Shown one piece after another: positions 20,386 through 29,634 of a stretch of 64,000 bases of DNA. The notes below the pieces were generated by a model that worked only from the letters and a program-made list of their open reading frames with translations, was not told where the DNA came from and did no database searches. Numbering within the stretch: the first letter of the stretch is position 1; each line of letters begins with the position of its first letter. The stretch comes from JASJBU01 sp963797085 (GTDB taxonomy: Bacteria; Pseudomonadota; Gammaproteobacteria; Chromatiales; Chromatiaceae): the NCBI GenBank assembly GCA_963797085.1, contig CAWCOA010000006.1, positions 1 through 64,000 on the forward strand, in the 5' to 3' direction. The translations under genes were made by a program, and so were the position numbers.

Positions 20386-21933
20386 TCAGTCCAGAAACCT
20401 TAACAAGGGGTGGCCTTTCATCTCAGATGGTTGCTTCAAGTGCATCATCTTCAACAGTGTTGGAGCAATATCACATAACGCTCCATTCTCTTCCAATGCA
20501 GCTTCCCGACCGACGTAGATCAGTGGCACAGGATTGGAGGTATGCGCAGTATGTGGCTGATTGATTTCGGGATCCAGCATCTGCTCCGCGTTTCCGTGAT
20601 CTGCAGTGATGAGCATCTCACCTCCAACCCGGTGCAGCGCTTTCTTGACTCTCCCCAAACAATAGTCGACCGTCTCTATCGCCTGGACAGCGGCATCCAG
20701 CTTGCCGGTATGCCCCACCATATCTGAGTTGGCATAGTTACAAATAATTGCATCGTACCTGCCACCCTCAATGGCTTCGATCAGATGATCAGTTACCTCA
20801 TCCGCACTCATTTCAGGTTTCAAGTCATAGGTCGCCACTTTGGGGGATGGCACTAGGATACGATCCTCTCCCTCAAAGGGTTTTTCTCTGCCTCCATTGA
20901 AGAAAAAAGTCACATGCGCATACTTCTCGGTTTCCGCCAGCCTTAACTGTCGCATGCCCTGCTTGGAGACATATTCACCAAAGCAATTACTGATCCTTTC
21001 CGGGGGGAAGGCCACCGGTATATCGAACTTGCTGTTGTACTCGGTCAAGCTTACGAAGCGCTTCAGTTTCGGAAGACGCTTTCTGACAAAACCGTCGAAA
21101 TCTTTTTCGATGAAGGCTCGGGTCAACTGCCTGGCGCGATCTGAACGGTAATTGAGAAAGAGCATGACATCTCCATCCTCTATCCTGACCGGACTCGCCC
21201 CCTCAGGCACGATTGAGGTCGCCCTGACAAACTCGTCCGATTCACCCCGTTCATAGGCCTCTGCCAAGGCATCGCAGGCGCTTGCTGCTTGATATTCACT
21301 CTTACCATCAACCAGTAGAGCATAAGCCTGTTCAACCCGCTCCCACCGATGATCACGGTCCATCGCATAGTAGCGGCCAATGACACTGGCGATCATGCCC
21401 TTGCCCAGTTCCTGGAAAACCTGATTCATTGCTCGAATTGAGCGGTCTGCGCTCTTTGGCGGGGTATCGCGCCCATCAAGAAAGGCGTGTACATAAATCC
21501 GTTTGGCGCCTCTGTCAGCGGCCAATCTGGCCATGGAGTGCAGATGCTCTTCATGGCTGTGCACCCCACCGGCTGAAAGCAATCCCATGATATGCACAGA
21601 CTTATGCCGATTGACCGCCTCATCTACGGCCTGGGTCAATGTCCGGTTTGTGTAAAAAGAGCCGGTGCGAATTGAGCGGCCAACCCGCGTAAACTCCTGA
21701 TAGATAACACGCCCCGCTCCCAGATTGAGATGCCCCACCTCCGAGTTACCCATCTGCCCGCCCGGCAGGCCAACTGAAGCACCCGAGGTACGAATCAGCA
21801 TATGAGGATTTTCCTTCCACATGCGGTCCCAAACAGGTATGCGCGCCGCAGCTATCGCATTGGCTTGTTGGTTTTCGCTGTAGCCCCAACCATCCAGGAT
21901 GATCAGAACAACAGGCTTCGGAGTATCCTTCAT
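20386..21933 (-). CDS. gpmI: 2,3-bisphosphoglycerate-independent phosphoglycerate mutase
   Basis: This enzyme interconverts 3- and 2-phosphoglycerate in glycolysis and gluconeogenesis, using two manganese ions and a phosphoserine. It starts KPVVLIILDGWGYSE, with the active-site serine in GNSEVGHLNLGAGR. The substrate-binding FLDGRDTPPKSA and the second metal site ITADHGNAEQM are seen. Length is about 515 residues, as usual. The ATG at 21933 is chosen because GAGG lies 6 bases upstream; an upstream TTG would add four codons. It is the first gene of the gpmI-envC-ctp-yibQ-DJ-1 operon. Confidence 0.95.
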   Translation of the reverse strand: MKDTPKPVVLIILDGWGYSENQQANAIAAARIPVWDRMWKENPHMLIRTSGASVGLPGGQMGNSEVGHLNLGAGRVIYQEFTRVGRSIRTGSFYTNRTLTQAVDEAVNRHKSVHIMGLLSAGGVHSHEEHLHSMARLAADRGAKRIYVHAFLDGRDTPPKSADRSIRAMNQVFQELGKGMIASVIGRYYAMDRDHRWERVEQAYALLVDGKSEYQAASACDALAEAYERGESDEFVRATSIVPEGASPVRIEDGDVMLFLNYRSDRARQLTRAFIEKDFDGFVRKRLPKLKRFVSLTEYNSKFDIPVAFPPERISNCFGEYVSKQGMRQLRLAETEKYAHVTFFFNGGREKPFEGEDRILVPSPKVATYDLKPEMSADEVTDHLIEAIEGGRYDAIICNYANSDMVGHTGKLDAAVQAIETVDYCLGRVKKALHRVGGEMLITADHGNAEQMLDPEINQPHTAHTSNPVPLIYVGREAALEENGALCDIAPTLLKMMHLKQPSEMKGHPLLRFLD

Positions 21934-22148
21934 GATGGGCCTCAAGACATTCTAACTGATGAAAAAAATTGGACTTTCCAGTGCAATTTTAATCACATGC
22001 CGATTAAAGCAGCTATTATATGCAGAGGCCAGAAATACCACGACCTCACTCCCTTACGAAGCAGGTAAAACCAGAAAATTTCAAAGGCTTCTCAAAACCC
22101 ACTAAAACAGCGTATTATTGTATTAGGTAATAGTGTAAGGCCAAGCCC

Positions 22149-22508
22149 ATGGAACATAAATTCAGCAGAACCAATAAACCCGTTCTAAATGCAGACACCA
22201 GCGAGATGGATGCGCTGTTTGCCAATGACGACGACATCGACCGCGCTTCGCGCTCACTCAAGGCCATGTCCCACCCGTTGAGGCTGAAAATCCTCTGTAC
22301 CCTGGGAGATGAAGAAGTCAGCGTGCAGGACATCGTTGAACAGGTTGGCACCTCTCAGAGCAATATCTCACAACACCTGGCAATTTTACGTGACAAGGGC
22401 ATTCTCGCCTCGCGCAAAGACGCCAACCGGGTCTATTACCGTGTGAGTGACTTCAGGACGTTGAAACTGATCGGCATGATGCGCGAGGTCTTCTGCACCC
22501 ACGTGTAA
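22149..22508 (+). CDS. ArsR-family winged-helix regulator
   Basis: This 119-residue DNA-binding protein carries the winged helix at about 38-105: MSHPLRLKILCTL, VQDIVEQVGTSQSNISQHLAILRDKGILASRK (recognition helix), VYYRVSD. Two cysteines (in ILCTLG and near the C terminus in FCTHV) are candidate redox or metal sensors, as in sulfur- and metal-responsive ArsR proteins, but the CxC pattern of arsenic sensors is absent. The next gene downstream codes for a rhodanese, which may hint at a sulfur or redox signal; this is inference. It is divergent from gpmI. Confidence 0.85.
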   Translation: MEHKFSRTNKPVLNADTSEMDALFANDDDIDRASRSLKAMSHPLRLKILCTLGDEEVSVQDIVEQVGTSQSNISQHLAILRDKGILASRKDANRVYYRVSDFRTLKLIGMMREVFCTHV

Positions 22509-22693
22509 CTCTAAAACCCTCGTTAACAGGGTCTCTCTGATACCTTCTGACACCCGTGTGTCTAGATCATTTGGCTTGCTAGAGTCGAATGAGGGAATTG
22601 TCTGGCTTTAGCGACCAGGCCTTAACCAAGACTCCCTACTGTTATACACTCTCACCCCTTTACCCTATCTGATCACGTTTACGAGGCCTTTTC

Positions 22694-23113
22694 ATGCAAC
22701 AACTCATCGAGTTTACGATGAATCACTTGATCCTGGTGCTGTCCTTCCTGATGGTTGGCGGATTGTTGATGTATACCCTGCTACAGGGCAGCAAGGGCAG
22801 CGTGGATCCGCAGAGCGCCACTGAAATGATTAATCACCAGAATGCCCTCGTCGTAGACGTTCGCCCTGCCGCCGATTTTCACAAGGGGCACATTATCAAT
22901 GCCGTCAGCATCCCGATAAATGGCTTCAAAAACCAGATAAACAGCCTCAATAAACATAAAGAACAACCGATCATCATCAGTTGCCGCTCCGGCTCACAAT
23001 CTCAGGCTGCCTGCCAGCAATTGAAAAAACAAGGATTTGAGCAGGTATTCAACCTTCGCGGGGGGATACTGGCCTGGCAGAGCGCAAACCTACCCGTTAC
23101 CCGAAAGAAATAA
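22694..23113 (+). CDS. yibN: YibN-like membrane-anchored rhodanese
   Basis: This 139-residue protein has one N-terminal transmembrane segment (about 11-31, LILVLSFLMVGGLLMYTLL) and a rhodanese domain (VVDVRPAADFHKGHIINAVSIP). The catalytic cysteine lies in ISCRSGSQSQAAC and the domain closes with NLRGGILAW. Rhodaneses carry persulfide sulfur; the physiological acceptor of YibN is not known. The gene precedes secB and gpsA, the common gammaproteobacterial order yibN-(grxC)-secB-gpsA, with grxC absent here. secB begins 18 bases downstream. Confidence 0.88.
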   Translation: MQQLIEFTMNHLILVLSFLMVGGLLMYTLLQGSKGSVDPQSATEMINHQNALVVDVRPAADFHKGHIINAVSIPINGFKNQINSLNKHKEQPIIISCRSGSQSQAACQQLKKQGFEQVFNLRGGILAWQSANLPVTRKK

Positions 23114-23131
23114 CCAAAGGAATCCAAACAG

Positions 23132-23614
23132 ATGACAGAAGAAGCCAAGCAGGAAGAGAACAAACGCGAATTCGCACTCCAGCGTATCTACACCAAGGAC
23201 ATCTCCTTCGAAACACCGAACTCCCCGGCAGTGTTTCAGAAGGAGTGGAAGCCGGAATCGAATATCAATCTGAATACGGAAGTCACCAAACTGGCTGATG
23301 CCGTGTTTGAAGTCATGCTGACCGTCACCATCACGACCAAGGTAGGCGAGCAGACCGCTTACCTCGCGGAGGTCAAGCAGGGTGGGATATTTGGCATCAA
23401 CGGTTTTCCCGATCAAGAGATGGGCCCCCTGCTGGGCTCGTACTGTCCAAATATGCTCTTCCCCTATGTGCGTGAGGTGGTTTCTGACCTCGTCACCAAA
23501 GGTAGTTTTCCACAATTGGTCCTGCAACCAGTCAATTTTGATGCGCTTTATGCCCAGCATCAGCAGGAGATGGCGAAAAAAGCGGCTGAAGAACAAGCCA
23601 GCGCCAAGCACTAG
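23132..23614 (+). CDS. secB: Protein-export chaperone SecB
   Basis: This tetrameric cytoplasmic chaperone keeps preproteins unfolded and delivers them to SecA. It has 160 residues. Family blocks are FALQRIYTKDISFETPNSP, then VMLTVTITTKVGEQTAYLAEV, QGGIFGI, LGSYCPNMLFPYVREVVSDLVTKGSFPQL and PVNFDALYAQ. The length and acidic, variable C terminus are normal. Its stop overlaps the gpsA start by one base. Confidence 0.95.
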   Translation: MTEEAKQEENKREFALQRIYTKDISFETPNSPAVFQKEWKPESNINLNTEVTKLADAVFEVMLTVTITTKVGEQTAYLAEVKQGGIFGINGFPDQEMGPLLGSYCPNMLFPYVREVVSDLVTKGSFPQLVLQPVNFDALYAQHQQEMAKKAAEEQASAKH

Positions 23615-24618
23615 TGAGCGCTCGGGCCTCCATCGCTGTACTCGGTGCGGGCTCCTGGGGCACCGCACTGGCTATTCTGCTCAGTCGAAACAAACTGGAT
23701 GTACGGCTTTGGGGCAACCTGCCGGACGAGATTGCCCAATTAATCAGTGAGAGGCAAAACAGCCACTATCTTCCCGGCATCGAGTTTCCCGCATCGTTGA
23801 CGCCCATGGCGGATCTTGCAGAAGCCCTGCAAGGCGTGGCAGAGGTACTGGTTGTGGTACCCAGTCACGCATTCCGCTCGGTCACTCAGGCCATCGCACC
23901 GCTTCTGCCTCCCCAAGCAGGCATCTCATGGGCGACCAAGGGATTTGAACCGGGCACCCAGCAGTTGCTCTCTACGGTAGCGACTGAAACCCTGCCCGGG
24001 CGTAATATTGCGGTCATATCCGGGCCAACCTTCGCCGGCGAAGTGGCTCGCGGTCTTCCCACCGCGATCACCGTTGCCTCTGACTCTCTCAAGCACGCTG
24101 AAAAACTTGCGGCGCTCCTGCACGCGCCTTGGTTTCGAGCCTATACCAGCAACGACATGATCGGCGTACAGGTCGGCGGCGCCAGTAAGAACGTATTGGC
24201 GATTGCCGCCGGTATCGCCGATGGTCTGGGATTCGGGGCGAATACCCGTGCCGCACTCATCACCCGCGGTCTGTCGGAGATCATGCGCCTTGGTACCAGA
24301 CTGGGCGGCCAGACGGAAACCTTCATGGGCCTGGCCGGTTTGGGAGATCTGGTTCTGACCTGTACCGACAACCAGTCCCGCAACCGCCGCATGGGGCTTG
24401 CCCTGGCCAGAGGTTTATCCATCGATGAGGCCCGCCAGGAGATCGGTCAGGAAGTAGAAGGGGTTCATACCGCCCAAGAGGTCTATCAGCTGGCGCGCAA
24501 AGCTCAGGTGGAAATGCCTATTTCCGAACAGGTCCACCGTGTTCTATTTCAGGGCCTGGACCCAAAAGAGGCTGTGCACAACCTCTTGGACAGAAGCCAG
24601 AAGGCTGAGAATCGCTAA
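23614..24618 (+). CDS. gpsA: Glycerol-3-phosphate dehydrogenase [NAD(P)+]
   Basis: This enzyme reduces dihydroxyacetone phosphate to sn-glycerol 3-phosphate for phospholipid synthesis. It has 334 residues. It opens with the dinucleotide fold VLGAGSWGTALA, then ATKGFEPGT, ISGPTFAGEVARGLPTA, and the catalytic lysine in GGASKNVLAIAAGIADG. GLAGLGDLVLTCT and EVEGVHTAQEV are further signatures. The start is GTG, sharing its first G with the secB TAG stop. It ends convergently with trmL, the two stops overlapping by 4 bases. Confidence 0.95.
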   Translation: MSARASIAVLGAGSWGTALAILLSRNKLDVRLWGNLPDEIAQLISERQNSHYLPGIEFPASLTPMADLAEALQGVAEVLVVVPSHAFRSVTQAIAPLLPPQAGISWATKGFEPGTQQLLSTVATETLPGRNIAVISGPTFAGEVARGLPTAITVASDSLKHAEKLAALLHAPWFRAYTSNDMIGVQVGGASKNVLAIAAGIADGLGFGANTRAALITRGLSEIMRLGTRLGGQTETFMGLAGLGDLVLTCTDNQSRNRRMGLALARGLSIDEARQEIGQEVEGVHTAQEVYQLARKAQVEMPISEQVHRVLFQGLDPKEAVHNLLDRSQKAENR

Positions 24619-25079
24619 CAGGCGCCAAGATACCCCTGTTGCCGCCAGGCCTCGTAAAGAATCACGGAGACTGCGTTCGAGAGATTCAGACTCCGGCTTT
24701 CCGCGAGCATCGGTATTCTCAGCAGAGTCTTGGGATTAAGCCGTTCCAACAAAGATTGCGGCAGGCCCCGGCTTTCCGGCCCGAACAGCAACGCATCGCC
24801 CTCGGTAAATTTGGCGTCACTGTAAAATTGTTTCCCTTTAGTGCTGCAGGCATAGAGGTTTTGGGGCGCAATGCGTTGGAGAAAAGCTTCCAGGGAATCA
24901 TGCTCCTGCAGATCCGCCCATTCATGGTAGTCGAGGCCAGCCCGTCTCAAGCGCTTGTCATCCAATTCAAAACCCAGCGGGTGAATCAAGTGTAAACTGC
25001 TGCCAGTATTCGCACACAAGCGTATGATATTCCCCGTATTCGGCGGTATTTCCGGTTCGTAGAGTACAATCTTGAACAT
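24615..25079 (-). CDS. trmL: tRNA (cytidine(34)-2'-O)-methyltransferase TrmL
   Basis: This SPOUT-class methyltransferase modifies the wobble base of certain leucine tRNAs. Motifs are LYEPEIPPNTGNIIRLCANTG (start), HLIHPLGF, LLFGPESRGLP (SAM knot) and IPMLAESRSLNLSNAVSV (knot end). The ATG at 25079 gives 154 residues, the family length, and has AGG about 10 bases upstream. An in-frame start further upstream would add 16 residues not found in relatives. Confidence 0.93.
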   Translation of the reverse strand: MFKIVLYEPEIPPNTGNIIRLCANTGSSLHLIHPLGFELDDKRLRRAGLDYHEWADLQEHDSLEAFLQRIAPQNLYACSTKGKQFYSDAKFTEGDALLFGPESRGLPQSLLERLNPKTLLRIPMLAESRSLNLSNAVSVILYEAWRQQGYLGAC

Positions 25080-25268
25080 CCCGTTACCTATATTGACGTT
25101 TTGAGCAGCAGTTGTAAGCTTGGCCACCCAGTGAAAGTGAACATTTCCTCTTATCGATTACTCAATGATCCACCACTTGTTGCCGCTATGGCTATCAGTC
25201 CATTGATTGACTGAGCCTAGTGAGACCAGATGCTGCAACCCTCTTTGGCGAAAATGGAACAGAATAAT

Positions 25269-26237
25269 ATGCCCGACATCAACCATTCCTCCCTGAATAT
25301 CGAGTTCTGTGGTATGCCGTTCACGACACCTATTGTACTGCTCTCTGGTTGCGTGGGTTTTGGTGAAGAGTACACACGGGTGAAGGGTTTCAGCAATAAG
25401 GAAACTGGCGCAGTCTGCCTGAAAGGGACCACGCAACAACCTCGTCTGGGCAACCAGCCACACAGAATCTACGAAACACCCAGCGGCATGCTCAATGCTA
25501 TTGGTTTGCAAAATCCCGGGGTTGATAAAGTCGTGGATGAGATTCTTCCAACATTGGACTTTACTGAAACGCGTTTCATTGCCAATGTGTCCGGTTCAAC
25601 GGTTGAGGAGTATTACGAAGTCACCCGCCGTTTTGATGACTCCCCAATCGATGCCATTGAAATCAATATCTCCTGTCCCAATGTGAAGGAGGGCGGGGTT
25701 GCGTTCGGCAATGATCCGGCCATGTCCGCCAGAGTCGTTGAGGCCTGCCGCAAGGCAACCCGGAAACCACTAATCACCAAACTCTCCCCCAATCAGACCG
25801 ATATTGCAGGTAATGCAAAGGGTTGTATCGAGGCCGGCAGCGATGCCTTTTCCGTGATCAATACGCTGATGGGTATGGCTATTGATATCGAAAGCCGCGT
25901 ACCGATCATTGGCAACAATCAAGGCGGCCTCTCCGGCCCGGCCATCAAGCCGGTTGCCCTGCTCAAGGTGCATCAGGTTCACCAGGTGTGCAGGGATCAC
26001 AACATACCCATCATAGGTCAGGGCGGCATCAATACCGCTGAAGATGCTTTGGAGTTCATCATTGCCGGAGCACATGCGGTTGGCATAGGTACGGCGCTTT
26101 TCTATGATCCGTTGATCTGTCAGAAAATCAATGCGGGAATTCTCGACTATCTGCACCGGCATGATCTGCCATCAGTCAATCATCTGGTCGGTACGCTTCA
26201 ACTTCACCAGCAACAAGTTGCAAAATGTGGCTGTTAA
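25269..26237 (+). CDS. Dihydroorotate dehydrogenase-like protein, class 1B
   Basis: This FMN-binding TIM-barrel protein starts near LNIEFCGMPFTTPIVLLSGCVGFGEEY, then GAVCLKGTT, NAIGLQNPG and the catalytic cysteine in INISCPNVKEGG (class 1 uses Cys, class 2 Ser). VINTLMGMAIDI, GGLSGPAIKPVAL and GQGGINTAEDALEFI complete the barrel. Class 1B enzymes (PyrD) normally work with the FAD/Fe-S subunit PyrK and NAD, but no pyrK lies next to it, so partner and physiological role are open. Starts at 25230 or 25254 are possible; 25269 fits family length best. No clear ribosome-binding site is visible. Confidence 0.8.
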   Translation: MPDINHSSLNIEFCGMPFTTPIVLLSGCVGFGEEYTRVKGFSNKETGAVCLKGTTQQPRLGNQPHRIYETPSGMLNAIGLQNPGVDKVVDEILPTLDFTETRFIANVSGSTVEEYYEVTRRFDDSPIDAIEINISCPNVKEGGVAFGNDPAMSARVVEACRKATRKPLITKLSPNQTDIAGNAKGCIEAGSDAFSVINTLMGMAIDIESRVPIIGNNQGGLSGPAIKPVALLKVHQVHQVCRDHNIPIIGQGGINTAEDALEFIIAGAHAVGIGTALFYDPLICQKINAGILDYLHRHDLPSVNHLVGTLQLHQQQVAKCGC

Positions 26238-26258
26238 TTGACCAGTGTGAAACAAACT

Positions 26259-27518
26259 ATGGATAGTTCTCATAACCACCCTGATCCGGGGATCCTCGCC
26301 AAGCTGAATCCAATGAATGAACTCAGCAATGTCCAGTTGGATCTGCTCGCCCAGGCCTTACACATTCAATCAGCTCCCAAGGGTAAGGTCCTCTTGCAAC
26401 TGGGTGATATCGAAAATTTCAGCCTCTATCTACTCAGAGGGAAGCTGCTGCTGAGTTCTGCAGATGACCGCAATATTGAGATTGACCATCAATCAGCCCA
26501 GGCAAGCGGACCCATCGCTAATCTGATTCCCCGCCGCTATGATGTCACCGCACTGACTTCGATCGAATACCTGAAGGTGGAAAACCACCTGGTAGACGGC
26601 TTGCTCGCCACCCAAACCGGTGGGATTACCGCCACAGAAATCTTCGCGGATGAGAATCCTCACAGCCGGGTTGAAACAGAGAATCTGCTCTCACAAGCCT
26701 TGTCCGAGGATCTGGCGCATGATCGTCTGATCCTGCCCAGTCTTCCCGATGTTGCCATGCGGGTCGGCCAGGCGATGAAAGATGAAACCACCAACGCACA
26801 CAAACTGGCTAACATCATCCAAACCGACCCCGCCATTACCGTCAAATTAATCCACGCCGCCAACAGCCCGCTATATGGGGGGGTCACGAAAATAGCTTCC
26901 TGCCAGGAGGCAGTCGTCAGACTGGGCTCAGGCACAACGCATAAACTGGTGCTCACCTTCGCCCTGCGTGAGCTCTTTAACGCACGTTCAGCGGTGCTGA
27001 AAAACCGCATGCGCCAGCTTTGGGAGCATAGCGTCAAGGTCAGTGCCGTCTGTTATGTGCTGGCCAAAGTGACAAACCAATTTAACCCTGAACATGCCCT
27101 GCTTGCCGGGTTGCTGCATGATATCGGCGTAGTAGCGATTCTCAGTTATGCAGAACGGTTTCCGGAGGTATCGAAAAACGAACAAGAGCTCGATAGCGTG
27201 ATCCAGGACATGCGCGGACCGGTCGGGGCACAAATCCTTCAGGCATGGGACTTCAATGAAGATCTGGTAACAGTCGCCAATGAGGCGGAAAACTGGTTGC
27301 GGGACACCACAGGGCCGGCCGATTATGCAGATCTGGTGATTATTGCCCAGCTACACTGTTTTATAGGCACCCCTATGATGCAGCGGGTACCCAGTCTCGA
27401 CCAGGTTCCCGCACTCAGAAAACTGGAGATTCGTGAACTCACTCCACGATTGAGCCTGAAAATCCTCGATAAGGCAGAGGAGAAGATTGCCCGCGCCGAA
27501 GCACTGCTCAGAGCCTAA
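26259..27518 (+). CDS. HDOD-domain signalling protein with cNMP-binding-like N-terminal domain
   Basis: This is a two-part signalling protein of about 420 residues. Residues about 20-130 look like a cyclic-nucleotide-binding beta-roll (KGKVLLQLGDIENFSLYLLRGKLLLSS), without a convincing phosphate cassette. Residues about 155-350 are an HDOD domain: LPSLPDVAMRVGQAM, ANIIQTDPAITVKLIHAANSP, LFNAR, LLAGLLHDIGVV. HDOD domains resemble HD phosphohydrolases but often lack activity and act in regulation. A TTG at 26238, one base after the pyrD-like stop, is an alternative start. The tight junction suggests cotranscription with that gene. Confidence 0.8.
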   Translation: MDSSHNHPDPGILAKLNPMNELSNVQLDLLAQALHIQSAPKGKVLLQLGDIENFSLYLLRGKLLLSSADDRNIEIDHQSAQASGPIANLIPRRYDVTALTSIEYLKVENHLVDGLLATQTGGITATEIFADENPHSRVETENLLSQALSEDLAHDRLILPSLPDVAMRVGQAMKDETTNAHKLANIIQTDPAITVKLIHAANSPLYGGVTKIASCQEAVVRLGSGTTHKLVLTFALRELFNARSAVLKNRMRQLWEHSVKVSAVCYVLAKVTNQFNPEHALLAGLLHDIGVVAILSYAERFPEVSKNEQELDSVIQDMRGPVGAQILQAWDFNEDLVTVANEAENWLRDTTGPADYADLVIIAQLHCFIGTPMMQRVPSLDQVPALRKLEIRELTPRLSLKILDKAEEKIARAEALLRA

Positions 27519-27539
27519 TATACTGACACATTCAGTGAG

Positions 27540-28577
27540 TCAGTTATTTCCATCCTGCCCCAGCATTACCGAGATGCCGCGGGTTTCATCGTTGCTGTCG
27601 AGAATGATTTTCAAGGTCATGGTCAAGGGTACCGAGAGAAACATGCCAACCGGTCCAAGCACCCAGCCCCAGAAAACCAGTGAGACAAAGACGATCAAAG
27701 GTGAAAGGCCAAGCCCCCTGCCCATAAACCGGGGCTCTATCATATTTCCCACCAGACCATTGATCACCAGATAGCCCATGCCGGCCCACAGGGCAGACCA
27801 GGGGCCGAGTTGGATCAAGGCCAACAAAACTGCCGGTACCGCAGCAATGATGGAACCGACATTGGGCACATAATTGAACAGAAACGCCAGCAGACCCCAA
27901 AGCACCGGATAATCCACATCGAGAATCAATAGCCAGACGGAGACCAGAATACCGGTCAACAGGCTGGTGCTGGTCTTGATGGTCATGTATTGCTTGATGC
28001 TGGAGGTTATCGCCTCAATTCGCGCAACAGAACCCACCGGGTCTGCAGAAATCGCCCGGATCTTCTTCTGAAAACCTGTAGCTTCGAGCAAAATAAAGAT
28101 CACTGTAATCAGGATGAACAACGCCTGCGTCAAGACATTACCCAAGCCACTGAGCAGATTGCCCACCAAGGCCATGGCTTTTCCAGGATTCAGATAGGCA
28201 AGCAGCGTTTTTTCGTCGAGCACGACACCATAGTTTTGCAAGAGGACAATCAAACCATGACTCTGGGTTGCCAATCGCTCCTGATACTTGGGTAGATTAT
28301 CGGTAAAGTTATTTAGCGACCCCCCGATCATCCAACCCAGCACCAGGCCGACCAGCACGATACCAATAACGACAATGAGCATCGCCAGCCATTCAGGCAG
28401 GCCTCTGGCTTGCAGAAAGAACAGCGGTGGAGCAGCTATCACCGCGATAAACAGCGACAATAAAAATGGTACCAACAGTGGCTGGGCTGCCTGCATACCA
28501 GCCACCAGAATCACGAAACCCGCTAAAACCAAAAGTATGCGGGTTGCTGATGAGAGATTGTTGAGCGGTTGATTCAA
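27540..28577 (-). CDS. AI-2E family (PerM-like) membrane transporter
   Basis: This 345-residue polytopic membrane protein of the AI-2E/UPF0118 family has about eight hydrophobic segments. Pairs near the N terminus (ILLVLAGFVILVAG, LVPFLLSLFIAVIAAPPLFFL) are followed by a longer soluble stretch with YQERLATQSHGL. The C-terminal core has FLFNYVPNVGSIIAAVPAVLLALI and GRGLGLSPLIVFVSLVFWGWVLGPVGMFLSVPLT, the family hallmark. Substrates differ among members (autoinducer export, Na+/H+ antiport). The start codon is TTG; no nearer ATG fits the first helix. It converges with the HDOD gene 21 bases away. Confidence 0.85.
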   Translation of the reverse strand: MNQPLNNLSSATRILLVLAGFVILVAGMQAAQPLLVPFLLSLFIAVIAAPPLFFLQARGLPEWLAMLIVVIGIVLVGLVLGWMIGGSLNNFTDNLPKYQERLATQSHGLIVLLQNYGVVLDEKTLLAYLNPGKAMALVGNLLSGLGNVLTQALFILITVIFILLEATGFQKKIRAISADPVGSVARIEAITSSIKQYMTIKTSTSLLTGILVSVWLLILDVDYPVLWGLLAFLFNYVPNVGSIIAAVPAVLLALIQLGPWSALWAGMGYLVINGLVGNMIEPRFMGRGLGLSPLIVFVSLVFWGWVLGPVGMFLSVPLTMTLKIILDSNDETRGISVMLGQDGNN

Positions 28578-28592
28578 GAGATCGGGTTCACT

Positions 28593-28991
28593 TTATTTGA
28601 AGGCGGGAAAAGGACTCTGCAGTGACCATTTTTCTGTCTCTTCATCGTATGTCCAGATCTGCTGATCAAACAGCTCCTTGACACTTTGACTGGTCTCGTG
28701 GACATATTGAATCATAACGCTCTGCAGCGCCTTATCCTCGCTCACCTGAGTCGGACCCTGGACAACTTCGTATTGGATGATACGCAGATCTTTGTTCCGG
28801 CCTGGGTCGTAGGTTGGGATATCCTGTGATGCAAAACTCTGCGCCTGCTGTATGGCGCCCCAGCGCAGTGTTGCTTCATATTGTTTCAAGGTTTCTACCA
28901 GAACATCCGTCTGCCTTTTCTCAGTCAAGGTTTGGCAACCGCTGACAGACCATAACATCAGGGAAAGTAAGAATATTTTCAGCATTGCCAT
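28593..28991 (-). CDS. Small predicted lipoprotein, function unknown
   Basis: This protein of about 132 residues begins with a lipoprotein signal: MLKIFLLSLMLWSVSGCQ, with the lipobox V-S-G-C. The mature part is hydrophilic, with a Trp-rich C-terminal end (IWTYDEETEKWSLQSPFP), reminiscent of small NTF2-like or DUF4878-type outer-membrane lipoproteins, but I do not assign a family. The ATG at 28991 follows GGGAGG by 10 bases; the in-frame extension upstream overlaps cysC. It probably sits in the outer membrane and is cotranscribed with cysC. Confidence 0.7.
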   Translation of the reverse strand: MAMLKIFLLSLMLWSVSGCQTLTEKRQTDVLVETLKQYEATLRWGAIQQAQSFASQDIPTYDPGRNKDLRIIQYEVVQGPTQVSEDKALQSVMIQYVHETSQSVKELFDQQIWTYDEETEKWSLQSPFPAFK

Positions 28992-29025
28992 AGATGTCGC
29001 GCCTCCCTTGCTTTTGTTTGTGACG

Positions 29026-29634
29026 CTAGACAACGCGCGTGGGGATAATGCCGCGTTCTTCCAGGGCCTGAATCATCTGCTCCACACAGTCCTCCAGGGA
29101 GGACTGTTCAGTATCCACCAGGATCTCCGGCTTCAACGGTGGTTCGTAAGGTGAGGAGATGCCGGTAAATTCTGGAATCTCCCCAGCTCTGGCCTTTTTA
29201 TACAGTCCCTTTACATCCCGCTCTTCACATTTCTCCAATGAGCATTTTACATAGACCTCGATAAAATCCCCATGTGGAAACAGTCCTCTGGCGCGGTCGC
29301 GATCTTCGCGAATCGGCGATATAAAGGCTGTGAGAGAAATAACGCCGGCATCGACAAAGAGTTTCGCCATCTCACCGATACGGCGGATGTTCTCCGTACG
29401 GTCTTCAACACTGAACCCGAGATCTCGGCAGAGACCATGGCGCACATTGTCCCCGTCAAAGACAAAGGTTCGACAGCCTCGCTGATGGAGCTGCTCTTCC
29501 AGGGCATGCGCCAGCGTGGATTTACCTGACCCTGACAGGCCGGTAAACCAGAGTAGTTTTGCTCTATGCTGGTTTAGCTTTTCTCTACGCTCACGGGTGA
29601 CTGTAGCCTGATGCCAAACGATATTTTTGTCCAT
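29026..29634 (-). CDS. cysC: Adenylyl-sulfate (APS) kinase CysC
   Basis: This enzyme phosphorylates adenosine 5'-phosphosulfate to PAPS with ATP, for sulfate assimilation or sulfation. It has 202 residues. Motifs are the P-loop LLWFTGLSGSGKSTLA, then VFDGDNVRHGLCRDLGFS, RTENIRRIGEMAKLF, ISPIREDRDRAR and FTGISSPYEPP. The ATG at 29634 is fixed by AGAAGGAG 6 bases upstream (29642-29649); an extension of 12 codons is not family-like. No cysN/cysD is beside it, so the APS source lies elsewhere in the genome. Confidence 0.93.
   Translation of the reverse strand: MDKNIVWHQATVTRERREKLNQHRAKLLWFTGLSGSGKSTLAHALEEQLHQRGCRTFVFDGDNVRHGLCRDLGFSVEDRTENIRRIGEMAKLFVDAGVISLTAFISPIREDRDRARGLFPHGDFIEVYVKCSLEKCEERDVKGLYKKARAGEIPEFTGISSPYEPPLKPEILVDTEQSSLEDCVEQMIQALEERGIIPTRVV

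Noticed and set aside
22509..22560. Terminator after the ArsR gene (ACCCT/AGGGT)
   Set aside because: Only a 5-bp stem and no T run.
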